Positions 34,690-43,325 of a stretch of DNA of 64,000 nucleotides are shown here, one piece after another; positions within the stretch are counted from its first letter, which is position 1, and each line of letters opens with the position of its first letter. Source of the DNA: Aminobacter aganoensis. GTDB lineage: Bacteria > Pseudomonadota > Alphaproteobacteria > Rhizobiales > Rhizobiaceae. Position numbers and translations under genes: made by a program. The stretch spans positions 1 through 64,000 of the forward strand of contig NZ_JACHOU010000006.1 of the NCBI RefSeq assembly GCF_014206975.1, read 5' to 3'. Under the pieces are notes generated by a model. The model was given only the letters and a program-made list of their open reading frames with translations, was not told where the DNA came from and did no database searches.

Positions 34690-35414
34690 GAGATCTCCCG
34701 CCCAATGTTCGCAACTATGCGCGATTTTCCCCACTTGCCGCCTGATGAGGAACATTATTGGTTGATCATACACCTCCTGTTAACGGTTCGGTATAAGCAA
34801 GATGAGCTATCGGAGGCGTTTTGGTAGTCCGTCCGAATAGTCGGGCAACCGCGTGATCTAGCCTCCGGCCCAGCCGGATTTTCTCACAAAGCATTCGAAG
34901 CGGCAGATTTTTCGCAGGCACAAGCAGCCGGAACCACGGCGCTCTACCTGCGAATGACTGGCAATTGTACATATCCGGCAAGCATCTAGTAATTCGCGCC
35001 GAAATGCCGGCGGCAGTATCTAGATCAACGCCGAAAGTTCTTGGCCCGCTTAGCCGAACAGCCTAGCGCGAACTGTCAGCTACCAATTTCACGGCCCTGG
35101 TCGCACCCTTTGCCGGTTCAGCCAACACAGGCGTGGCGCTTCCGGGACTCCGATTGCATGTGACCAGGGCCTTCAGAATACGCCCGAAGATCACGAAATT
35201 GTGAGAATTCCCGGCCGCCACCCGAACCAGAAAAGGGAGGTTTCAGCCATCCAGACAGCTTCGGGGCTTCCGGCTGCTTAGTCCCCTTCAGCCTCCAGCC
35301 CCCAATTCCTGACTTTCAGTGCATTCGTAAATCAACCCGTAGTCCGCGTGACCCCAAGACCGTGTGAGAGATGAAAACGGTCCGGCAATCGCGGTCCCAA
35401 CCGAGGACAAGACG
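34690..35414. promoter_or_regulatory. 725-base gap before the type I secretion operon
   Basis: No convincing gene: the only small frame (34766-34981, minus) starts with TTG, lacks a ribosome site and has no recognisable content. The gap must contain promoters for the LuxR-type regulator (minus) and the large repeat-protein operon (plus). The first 150 bases are AT-rich. A long untranslated leader or small RNA is possible, but no clear hairpin-plus-T tract was seen. Confidence 0.45.
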
Positions 35415-37232
35415 ATGTCTGATCGTAACAGCAACAATCTCAACGCGTTCGGCCTGCAGTTCGTCGGCAACGAAATCGAACTGGGCGGCGACAGCGAGAA
35501 CGAAAACAAGAACGAAAACGAGAACGAGAATAAGAACGAGAGCGAAAACAAGAACGAGAACGAGTCCAAGAACGAAAACGAAAACAAGAACGAATCCGAG
35601 AACAAGAACGAGAACGAGTCCGAGAATAAGAACGAGAACGAATCCAAGAACGAAAACGAAAACGAGAACAAGAACGAGTCCAAGAACGAGAACACCAACG
35701 AGAACAAGACCGAGACCAAGGTCGACGTCGACGTCGACGTTGATGTCGATCTCGAAGGCCGCCTCGGCGACTACAAGGAAGACAACGACTTCGCCGACAT
35801 CGACACCGGCGGCGGCGACATCAAGGGCGATGTGCTGTTCAGCAAGGACGGCGACGTCACCTACGATCCAGGCGACGACATCAACTTCAAGGACATCCTG
35901 AACGGCTCGATGGGCGCCAACAGCAACGCCTTCCTCATCAACCAGACTGCCGACATGGTCGACAACGACAAGCTTGAAGAAGCCACCGTCAAGAACGACG
36001 GCGACTTCAAGCAGGAGTTCGACAACAAGGGCGGCAAGGCTGATGCGGGCGACGGCATCAACGCAGGCGGCGGCGGCGCAAGCGGCGGCAACGCCAAGGG
36101 CGGCGAAGCTGACGGCGGCGACGGCGGCAACGCCAAGGGCGGCGAAGCCGACGGCGGCAAGGGCGAAGGTGGCCTAGCGCTGAGCGCAGCATTGGGTGGC
36201 GACTCCAAGGGCGACACCAAGGCTGAAGGCGGCGACAGCAAGGGCGGAAACGCCGACACCGACGCTGACGGCGGCAAGGGCGACGGCGGCAGGGGTGGTG
36301 ACGGCGGCGCAGGCGTAGGCCTCGGCCTCGGCCTCGGCCTCGGTGCCGGACTTGGCCTCGGCGCCGGTGGAGCTGAATCGGGCGATGCCAAGGGCGATGG
36401 CGGCAACGCCAAGGCCGACAGCGGCGACGCCGATGCCGACAGCGGCAAGGCTGACGCCGGCAACGGCGGCGACATCGACGACACCGAAGGCGGCGACGCC
36501 AAGGGCGACGGCGGCGACGGCATCGATGCATTCGTTCCCGTGATCCCGGTGCTGAACTTCGGTGAAGGCGGCGACGCCAAGGGCGACGGCGGCAACGCCA
36601 ACTCCGACACTGGCCGCGGCGGCGACGCCGATTCCGGCAATGCGGATGCCGACAGCGGCGACGCCAAGGCCAATGCCGGCGATGCCAATGGCGATACTGG
36701 TGACGCTCTCGGCTTCGGCCTCGGCGCAGGCGTCGGCTACGGCGACGGCGACGGCTCGGGCGAAGGCAACGGCGGCGGCGCAGGCGGCGGCGGCTCGGGA
36801 ACCGGTGGTTCCGCGACGGCCGGCGCAGCGACCGGCGGTGCCAGCACGAGCGGCGGCACCTGGGCCTATGGCGACGGCGACGGCGGCAGCGCGCTGAGCG
36901 GCGCCTGGGCTGACGGCACCGGCGGCAACGCAACTGGCGGCGCAGCCTGGGCTGGCGGCGGCGGCGGCGGCGGAACTGCTGGCGATGCATGGGCAGGAGC
37001 TGGCGGCGCCGGTGGCGCAGGCGGCACCTGGGGATCGAGCAATGGCGACGACGGCTACGTCACTGGTTCCAGCGAAGCCAGCGCCGATGCCATCATCGAC
37101 ACCAGCGCCTTCAATCAGCAGATCGTGATGGGTGCCAACCTGCAAGGCAATACGGTCGACATGACCGTTGTGGGCGGCAACTTCCACGAGACGCTGACCG
37201 GCGAAGACTCCAACGACCACAGCACGCTCTAG
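35415..37232 (+). CDS. Large low-complexity acidic protein, candidate type I secretion cargo
   Basis: A 605-residue protein of extreme composition, unlike any family I know. Residues 1-25 are ordinary. Residues ~27-100 are built almost only from Asn, Glu, Lys and Ser (NENKNES units). A five-fold Val-Asp run follows. Residues ~115-215 are mixed (DINFKDILNGSMGANSNAFLINQTADM). Residues ~215-560 are Gly/Asp/Ala-rich with GGxAKGDGGNA-type repeats and a GLGLGLGLGAGLGLGAG run. The last ~50 residues (IIDTSAFNQQIVMG to NDHSTL) look folded. There is no Sec signal, and no canonical RTX nonapeptide. It is the first gene before the secretion genes, so C-terminal type I export is the natural inference. RBS GAGGA precedes ATG 35415. 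Confidence 0.8.
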   Translation: MSDRNSNNLNAFGLQFVGNEIELGGDSENENKNENENENKNESENKNENESKNENENKNESENKNENESENKNENESKNENENENKNESKNENTNENKTETKVDVDVDVDVDLEGRLGDYKEDNDFADIDTGGGDIKGDVLFSKDGDVTYDPGDDINFKDILNGSMGANSNAFLINQTADMVDNDKLEEATVKNDGDFKQEFDNKGGKADAGDGINAGGGGASGGNAKGGEADGGDGGNAKGGEADGGKGEGGLALSAALGGDSKGDTKAEGGDSKGGNADTDADGGKGDGGRGGDGGAGVGLGLGLGLGAGLGLGAGGAESGDAKGDGGNAKADSGDADADSGKADAGNGGDIDDTEGGDAKGDGGDGIDAFVPVIPVLNFGEGGDAKGDGGNANSDTGRGGDADSGNADADSGDAKANAGDANGDTGDALGFGLGAGVGYGDGDGSGEGNGGGAGGGGSGTGGSATAGAATGGASTSGGTWAYGDGDGGSALSGAWADGTGGNATGGAAWAGGGGGGGTAGDAWAGAGGAGGAGGTWGSSNGDDGYVTGSSEASADAIIDTSAFNQQIVMGANLQGNTVDMTVVGGNFHETLTGEDSNDHSTL

Positions 37233-37244
37233 CCATCGGCATGA

Positions 37245-37301
37245 GGCTCCGCGCTTGCGGAGCCAGTGAGCCGGACTGCGCGGGTAACCCCCGCGCAGTC
37301 C
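37245..37301 (+). other. Two consecutive hairpins between the repeat-protein genes
   Basis: GGCTCCGC-GCTT-GCGGAGCC (37245-37264) and a 12-base perfect stem GGACTGCGCGGG...CCCGCGCAGTCC (37273-37301) follow the first cargo gene. Neither has a downstream T run. They may stabilise the upstream mRNA or attenuate the downstream genes, giving more of the first protein than of the exporter. Confidence 0.6.
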
Positions 37302-37363
37302 ATCTTGGCCGGTGGAGCACATCTGCGCCTCACCGTGCCTGAATTTCGGGCGGAGGCACGACA

Positions 37364-39400
37364 ATGTATGCCGCGTATTTCGACAGGATCAGCGAGACGA
37401 TCGCTCACTTCATCGGCCTCTTCGACACCGCGAGCGAGGAGGCTCGCCTCAAGCAGGCCTACGACGAATTCAGGGCCAAGCAGCAGGCCGACGAGCATCT
37501 GCCGGAACACCAGACTGCCGCCCTCAAGGTCGACACCTCCCACACCCTGGAAGATTTTGACCCGAGCTTGAAGTATGTCGGCGTCAGGCCTGAGATCGAA
37601 CAGATCACGGTTTGGTCCAAGGTCGCCTTCACGCCTCCCGACGTAGCCGTCCCCGACGGACCGTTCCTCCAGAATTATGCTCATCTGCCGCAAGGCACTG
37701 TTGGTTCTGGCGGCATCGTCCTGCCGCAGATCCTGCCGCCGGGCGACCTGGCTGTCATCGTCAACCAGGAGATCCGTCTGTCCGACGACGACTATGTCGG
37801 CTTTGGCGGCAGCGGCCTGAAGTTCAATGCGCCGCCCGTCGACGATAGCCCGCTGGTCGAGATGCAGCAGGCTGCGGCCGACCTGTCACCGATCGACGAC
37901 CTGACGCTGCCGGGCTCGACCGAAGAAATGGCGACGTTCGTCACCACGGCGCAAGCCCGCTTCAACGACTTCGATGCCGACGACCACGGCAACGCCAACG
38001 TCTTCTGCGTCAAGGCCGAAACGATCGAGGGCACCTATTTCAACGGCCAGCTGATCGACGAAGCCGACGCTCCCAAGATGGAAGACTACATCAACTTCCT
38101 GAAGGAGCAGGACGACGACGCCAAGGGGCCTGACGCTCCGCTCGATGTCGACACGCCTCCGGACTCCAGCGATTTCATGGATGGTTGGGGAGACGGAACG
38201 GCCAATCCGAGCGTCGAGATCAGCACCGGCGGCAACACCGTCATCAACAACGCCGTCGTGGTCAACGACTGGGCATCGGCCGAGGTCATGGCCGTCATGG
38301 GCGACCATATCTCGCTCAACGCGATCATCCAGATCAACGGCACCTGTGACGCCGACAGCGTCGGCGCGGCGGTCGGCGGCTGGCCCTTCGATCCCGGCGG
38401 CGGCGACAACAACCTCAGCTTCAACATCGCGATGTTCAAGCACATCGACACCTCGGGCGGCGATCAAGCGCCTGCCGAGGCTCCCACCGGCTTCCCCGCC
38501 TACTACGTGGTCACCGAGATCTCGGGCGACCTCATCATGATGAACTGGATCGAGCAATATGCGTTCGTGACCGACAACGACGTGGTCATCGCCTCGTCGT
38601 CGGGTGTGCAGTCGGTCGTCTCGACCGGCGACAACACCGCCTTCAACGGGCTCAGCCTGAACGAGATCGGCAACTACTACGACCTTATCATCATCGGCGG
38701 CAACGTCTACGACGCCAGCATCATCCACCAGATCAACCTGTTGCTCGACAACGACGTCATCGGCGCGGTCTCCGGTTTTGAGACGACCGGCGAAGGCTCC
38801 GTCTCGACCGGCGACAATCTGCTCTGGAACCAGGCGAGCATCGTCAACGTCGGCAACGCGACCGCCGAAGCTCTGCCCGACGGTTACAACAAGGCAGCGG
38901 GCGACCTCGCGGCCGGCAACAAGGAACTGCCCGACTCCATCCTCCAGGACGCCGCATTCGCCGGCATCGGCGTGCTGCGCGTGCTCTACATCTCGGGCGA
39001 CATCTACAACCTCAACTACATCAAGCAGACCACGGTGGTCGGCGACAGCGACCAGGTGGCGCTTGCCATGAACAACCTGGTCGCCAACCCCGACGCCGAA
39101 TGGACGATCACGACGGGCGGCAACCAGCTGGTCAACGACGCGACCATCGTCGACGTCGACGGCACGTCCAAGATCTATGTCGGCGGCGACAGCTACTCCG
39201 ACGAGATCCTGATCCAGGCAAACCTGGTGTCGAGCGAGCCGGATCTCGGCGCGCAGAACCCGGACATACTCGTCACCGAAGCCGTCGTATTTCTCGATGA
39301 CGGTGGCGACGACACCGGCGACGCGTCGAACACCAACCCGATCGCACCGCAGCCAGCCGATTCCGGATCGGCCGACGTCATGCAGCACATGCTGGGCTGA
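37364..39400 (+). CDS. Large repeat protein, second candidate type I secretion cargo
   Basis: A 678-residue acidic protein without Sec signal or known domain. The N-terminal third contains a charged helix (residues 1-50) and a Pro/Asp-rich stretch. From residue ~285 to 640 there are about five imperfect repeats starting near 285, 345, 419, 480 and 582. Each pairs a [S/T]-G-[G/D]-N-x-x-x-N-x-A strand with a later V-x-I-x-G-[D/N]-x-Y-x-x-x-x-I-x-Q strand, suggesting a beta-helix or beta-solenoid. The last repeat resembles the C-terminus of the preceding protein (VVGGNFHETLTGED). The RBS GGAGG before ATG 37364 is excellent. The exporter gene follows after 21 bases. Confidence 0.82.
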   Translation: MYAAYFDRISETIAHFIGLFDTASEEARLKQAYDEFRAKQQADEHLPEHQTAALKVDTSHTLEDFDPSLKYVGVRPEIEQITVWSKVAFTPPDVAVPDGPFLQNYAHLPQGTVGSGGIVLPQILPPGDLAVIVNQEIRLSDDDYVGFGGSGLKFNAPPVDDSPLVEMQQAAADLSPIDDLTLPGSTEEMATFVTTAQARFNDFDADDHGNANVFCVKAETIEGTYFNGQLIDEADAPKMEDYINFLKEQDDDAKGPDAPLDVDTPPDSSDFMDGWGDGTANPSVEISTGGNTVINNAVVVNDWASAEVMAVMGDHISLNAIIQINGTCDADSVGAAVGGWPFDPGGGDNNLSFNIAMFKHIDTSGGDQAPAEAPTGFPAYYVVTEISGDLIMMNWIEQYAFVTDNDVVIASSSGVQSVVSTGDNTAFNGLSLNEIGNYYDLIIIGGNVYDASIIHQINLLLDNDVIGAVSGFETTGEGSVSTGDNLLWNQASIVNVGNATAEALPDGYNKAAGDLAAGNKELPDSILQDAAFAGIGVLRVLYISGDIYNLNYIKQTTVVGDSDQVALAMNNLVANPDAEWTITTGGNQLVNDATIVDVDGTSKIYVGGDSYSDEILIQANLVSSEPDLGAQNPDILVTEAVVFLDDGGDDTGDASNTNPIAPQPADSGSADVMQHMLG

Positions 39401-39421
39401 TCCGTTTCAGAGGGGCGCAAG

Positions 39422-41956
39422 ATGAACGACGACCGTGAAGGCTGGAGTGGTTTTCAGAATGCGCCGGATGACGGCGACAGCCAGGACAGCCAGCAGGCGC
39501 TCCCGAGGCATTCGGAGGCAAGGCCCGCACAGGCAGCGAGCAAGCCGGCATCGGACGTAGGCAAGCCTGCGCCGGAAGCCAGGCTGTCCACCGCCGTGGC
39601 GTCGCAGGAACGCGCGCTCGACCATCTCGAAAGCTACATCGACAAGGTCGTCGGGCGGCTGCATGAAGAAGCAGGCGACAAGCCGGCTGCTCCGGCAATC
39701 CCTGCCTCGGCAAGCGTCGCCGCCCCTTCGCCCGCGCCTGCAACATCTGCGCAGGCAAGGCCGGCAAGCACCCAGCAGCCATCAGGAAGGCCGCCGATGG
39801 CCGAGCCTTCGATCATACCTCCGGAGCGGAGCGCTACGGCTCAACGCCCCCCAGCGTCTGCGCCCGCCGCAGCAGCGCCGAGCATGCGGTCCCAACCAGC
39901 CCCGCAGGCAACTCCGGAGGAACCCATCGCAGCCGCAAAACGCGAGGATGCGCCCCAGGCCCGGGCCACGCCCGCCGAGGCGCCTTCGCCGACGCCTGCT
40001 GCTGCAGCTGCCTCGCCTCGTCCCGAGATGCGGGTCAGCGAACCGCAAGGGCCGGCAAAGACTGAAATGAAAGATACCTCGACGCCGGTCGGCAAGGTGA
40101 TCGACGCCGACAACGGACCGATCAAGGCAAAGGAAAAGTTGCCCGAGGCCAAGGGCCCGAATGGCGGCGACATCGACAGCGGTGGCGGCGGCGGTGGTGG
40201 CGGCGGAGGCGGGGGCGGCGTCTTCCACAAGCGTCTCGGGCCAATCGATTTCTCGGCCTCGCTCAAGACCGGACTGAAGGTCGTCAAGCGCAACCTGCTG
40301 ATTGTCATGCTGTTCACGCTGGCCAGCAACATACTTGTGCTGGCGATACCGCTCTATTTGTTCCAGATTTCCGATCGCGTGCTGACCAGCCGTTCGGTCG
40401 ACACGCTGGTCATGCTGACGATCGTGATCATCGGCGCGGTCATCCTGCAGACCATCTTCGACGCCATTCGCCGCCTCATCCTGATGCGCACAGCCGTGGA
40501 AGTCGCAGCCCAGCTGGGCGCCCCTATCCTGAGCGCGGCAGCGCGTGCGGCGCTGAACAGCAACGGCCGCGAATACCAGACGCTCGGCGATCTTCAGCAG
40601 CTCCGGTCGTTCCTCGTCTCCGGCACCCTGCTCACCCTGCTCGACGCGCCGCTGGCCCCGCTGTTCGTCCTGGCCGTGTTCCTCGTCCATCCCCATCTCG
40701 GCTTCATCGTCATCACCACGTCGCTGATCCTGCTGGTCATCACCATCATCAACCAGCGGTCGACGGCAGCCCCCTTCAGCGAAGCCAACACGCACCAGAG
40801 CAAGGCCAATCTGCACCTCGACTCGATGTCGCGGAACTCGCAGATCATCAACGCGCTGGCCATGATCCCGGAAGCCGTGCGCATCTGGGGCAAGGACACG
40901 GCAAGCTCGCTGCGTGCGCAGGTCATCGCGCAGGACCGCAACATCGCCTTTGCCGCGACGTCGAAGGCCACACGCTTGCTGACCCAGGTTGCCATGCTCG
41001 GCTGGGGCGCGCATCTGGCGCTTGACGGCCATCTCAGCGGCGGCATGGTCATCGCCGCCTCGATCATCGCCAGCCGCGCGCTCGGCCCGATCGAAGGCGC
41101 CATCGAAGGCTGGAACCAGGTCGTGCAGTCGCGGGCCGCCTATGGCCGCATCGCCAGCCTGCTGCAGTCCTCGCCGCTCAATTTCGAACGGCTCAACCTG
41201 CCGCGTCCGGAAGGCCGGCTCGATGTCGAACGGCTGCTGTTCGTGCCGCAGGGCACCAAGCGCGTCGTCCTCAACGGCATCACCTTTGCCCTGGCCCCCG
41301 GCGACTCGCTCGCGGTCATCGGCAATTCCGGCGCCGGCAAGACCACGCTCGGCAAGATGCTGGTCGGCTCGATCCTGCCGACCTCGGGCAACGTGCGCCT
41401 CGACCTGATGGACCTGCGCAACTGGGATCAGCGCCAGTTCGGCGAGAACATCGGCTACCTGCCCCAGGACGTGCAGCTCTTCCCCGCCACCATCAAGGCC
41501 AACATCGCCCGCATGCGCGACGATGCGACCGACGCCGAAATCTACCAGGCGGCACAGCTCGCCGACGTCCATGAAATGATCGCCACCTTGCCGCATGGCT
41601 ACGAGACCTTCGTCGCCGCCGATGGCGCACCGCTCTCCGGCGGCCAGAAGCAGCGCATCGCCCTCGCCCGTGCCTTTTTCGGCAATCCGCGCATGGTCGT
41701 GCTGGACGAGCCGAACTCCAACCTCGACGCCGCCGGCGACGCAGCCCTTGCCCGCGCGCTCCAGCACGCCAAGGAAAACAAGATCACCGTCATCACCATC
41801 ACGCAGCGGCCGGCACTGCTCCAGAGCGTCGACAAGATATTGCTGCTGGTCAATGGAACGGTCGCGCTGTTCGGCCAGCGGCAAGACGTGCTCCAGGCAC
41901 TTGCCCAACGTGGCCTCAGCATCGAGGGCGGCTCGTTCGGCCACCAGATTCCGTAA
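39422..41956 (+). CDS. Type I secretion ABC transporter (permease-ATPase) with long N-terminal extension
   Basis: An 844-residue inner-membrane exporter of the PrtD/HlyB type. The first ~250 residues are an unusual Ala/Pro-rich disordered extension ending in 13 glycines (residues 254-266). Six membrane spans follow (about 285-560). The ATPase has Walker A GNSGAGKTT at 634-642, signature LSGGQKQRIALARAF and Walker B MVVLDEPNSNLD. The H-loop His is replaced by Gln (VITITQRP), which may slow or alter hydrolysis. It lacks the C39-like domain of peptide exporters. It is flanked by two candidate cargo genes and the HlyD-type adaptor, so it exports one or both. Confidence 0.9.
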   Translation: MNDDREGWSGFQNAPDDGDSQDSQQALPRHSEARPAQAASKPASDVGKPAPEARLSTAVASQERALDHLESYIDKVVGRLHEEAGDKPAAPAIPASASVAAPSPAPATSAQARPASTQQPSGRPPMAEPSIIPPERSATAQRPPASAPAAAAPSMRSQPAPQATPEEPIAAAKREDAPQARATPAEAPSPTPAAAAASPRPEMRVSEPQGPAKTEMKDTSTPVGKVIDADNGPIKAKEKLPEAKGPNGGDIDSGGGGGGGGGGGGGVFHKRLGPIDFSASLKTGLKVVKRNLLIVMLFTLASNILVLAIPLYLFQISDRVLTSRSVDTLVMLTIVIIGAVILQTIFDAIRRLILMRTAVEVAAQLGAPILSAAARAALNSNGREYQTLGDLQQLRSFLVSGTLLTLLDAPLAPLFVLAVFLVHPHLGFIVITTSLILLVITIINQRSTAAPFSEANTHQSKANLHLDSMSRNSQIINALAMIPEAVRIWGKDTASSLRAQVIAQDRNIAFAATSKATRLLTQVAMLGWGAHLALDGHLSGGMVIAASIIASRALGPIEGAIEGWNQVVQSRAAYGRIASLLQSSPLNFERLNLPRPEGRLDVERLLFVPQGTKRVVLNGITFALAPGDSLAVIGNSGAGKTTLGKMLVGSILPTSGNVRLDLMDLRNWDQRQFGENIGYLPQDVQLFPATIKANIARMRDDATDAEIYQAAQLADVHEMIATLPHGYETFVAADGAPLSGGQKQRIALARAFFGNPRMVVLDEPNSNLDAAGDAALARALQHAKENKITVITITQRPALLQSVDKILLLVNGTVALFGQRQDVLQALAQRGLSIEGGSFGHQIP

Positions 41957-41968
41957 GGGGACAGCGTC

Positions 41969-43312
41969 ATGAGCGACTCGGCAATCGTCAAGGTCCACGA
42001 TCTCGAATGGTACTCCGAAGTGCCGCGCTCGATCGGCAAGCAGACCAAGGTCGGCCTGCTCCTCATTGCGCTGACCTTCGGCGGCTTCGGCACCTGGGCC
42101 TTCACCGCCCCGCTGGCGGCGGCCATCATCGCCCAGGGCTCGTTCGTGGCGGCCGGCCAGAACAAGATCGTCCAGCATCTGGAAGGCGGCATCATCAAGG
42201 AACTGCTGGTCAGCGAGGGCGACCGTGTCCGCTTCGACCAGCCACTGGTGCGTCTCGACGAAACCGCGGCCCAGGCCAACGAGCGCCAGCTGTTCCTGCG
42301 CCAGGTCCGGTTGGACGCCATCTCCGCGCGGCTGAACGCCGAGATCAACGGCGCCCCGGAAATCGCCTATCCGAAGAACGTCCTCGACAACATCAACGAT
42401 CCCGAGATCAAGCCGATCGTCGACGGCCAGCAACTGACCTTCGATGCCGCGCGCGGCAAGCTGCAGAGCGAAATCGGCCTGCTGAAGCAGAACATCGCCG
42501 CCTATCGCTATCGCTCCGATGGCTACCAGCAGCAGCACGACGCGGTGCAGCGGCAGTTGGCCCTGATGAAGGAAGAATATGCCGGCAAGAAGTCGCTGCT
42601 CGACAAGGGCCTGCTGCGCGCGACCGAAATCAAGGCGATCCAGCGCGCCATGGCCGATGCCGAAGGCCAGATCGGCCGTCTCGGCGCCGAGGTCTCCGAG
42701 ATCGGGTCGGAGATCATCAAGCTCGACCAGCAGATCACGCAGGCCCAGGAAGCCTACAAGCAAACCGCGCTCGAGCAGCTGCAGAACCTCGAGGGCGACC
42801 TCGACACCATTCGCGAACAGCTGCGCCAGGCCAAGAGCGTGCTCAACCGCGTGACCATCAACGCGCCCGTCGCAGGCACCATCGTGCGCATGTACTACCA
42901 CACCGCCGGTGGCGTCATCGAAAGCGGCAAGCCGATCGTCGAGATCCTGCCGTCCAACGTGCCGCTGGTCATCGAGACGCTGATCTCGCGCACCGACATC
43001 GACAACGTGCGTGTCGGGCAACTTGCCACGGTGCGGTTGACCGCGCTCAACCGGCGCACCACGCCGGTGCTCGACGGCGAGGTGATCTACGTCTCCGCCG
43101 ACGCCCTTCCCGACACGTCGGGTCCGGTGGCGCGCGAGGTCTATGTCGCCCGGGTCAGCCTGCCGCCGGAACAGATTTCACGTGTTCACAGCTTCTCGCC
43201 GACACCCGGCATGCCGGCGGAGGTACTGGTCCAGACCGAGGAACGGACCTTCTTCAGATACCTCACCAAGCCGATCGCCGACAGCATGTCGCGCGCATTC
43301 ATGGAGCGGTGA
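41969..43312 (+). CDS. HlyD-family periplasmic adaptor of type I secretion
   Basis: A 447-residue membrane fusion protein with one membrane span (about residues 30-55, TKVGLLLIALTFGGFGTWAFTAPL), a lipoyl-like half (GSFVAAGQNKIVQHLEGGIIKELLVSEGDRV), a long coiled-coil hairpin (about residues 85-285) and a beta-barrel domain at the end. The order matches PrtE/HlyD, which connects the ATPase to an outer-membrane TolC channel. It begins 12 bases after the exporter. No TolC-like gene is in the window, so the channel must be encoded elsewhere. Confidence 0.92.
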   Translation: MSDSAIVKVHDLEWYSEVPRSIGKQTKVGLLLIALTFGGFGTWAFTAPLAAAIIAQGSFVAAGQNKIVQHLEGGIIKELLVSEGDRVRFDQPLVRLDETAAQANERQLFLRQVRLDAISARLNAEINGAPEIAYPKNVLDNINDPEIKPIVDGQQLTFDAARGKLQSEIGLLKQNIAAYRYRSDGYQQQHDAVQRQLALMKEEYAGKKSLLDKGLLRATEIKAIQRAMADAEGQIGRLGAEVSEIGSEIIKLDQQITQAQEAYKQTALEQLQNLEGDLDTIREQLRQAKSVLNRVTINAPVAGTIVRMYYHTAGGVIESGKPIVEILPSNVPLVIETLISRTDIDNVRVGQLATVRLTALNRRTTPVLDGEVIYVSADALPDTSGPVAREVYVARVSLPPEQISRVHSFSPTPGMPAEVLVQTEERTFFRYLTKPIADSMSRAFMER

Positions 43313-43325
43313 ACCAGGAAAAGCC

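Noticed and set aside
34766-34981. A 71-residue minus-strand frame
   Set aside because: It starts with TTG without a ribosome site and has no conserved-looking content; treated as non-coding.
35415-37232. RTX toxin assignment for the 605-residue protein
   Set aside because: Although rich in Gly and Asp, it has no GGxGxDxUx nonapeptide array; labelled candidate cargo without a known family.
39782-43021. A 1079-residue minus-strand reading frame
   Set aside because: It lies antisense to the type I exporter and adaptor genes, whose motifs are intact. It has no recognisable domain and reflects high GC in the third codon position.
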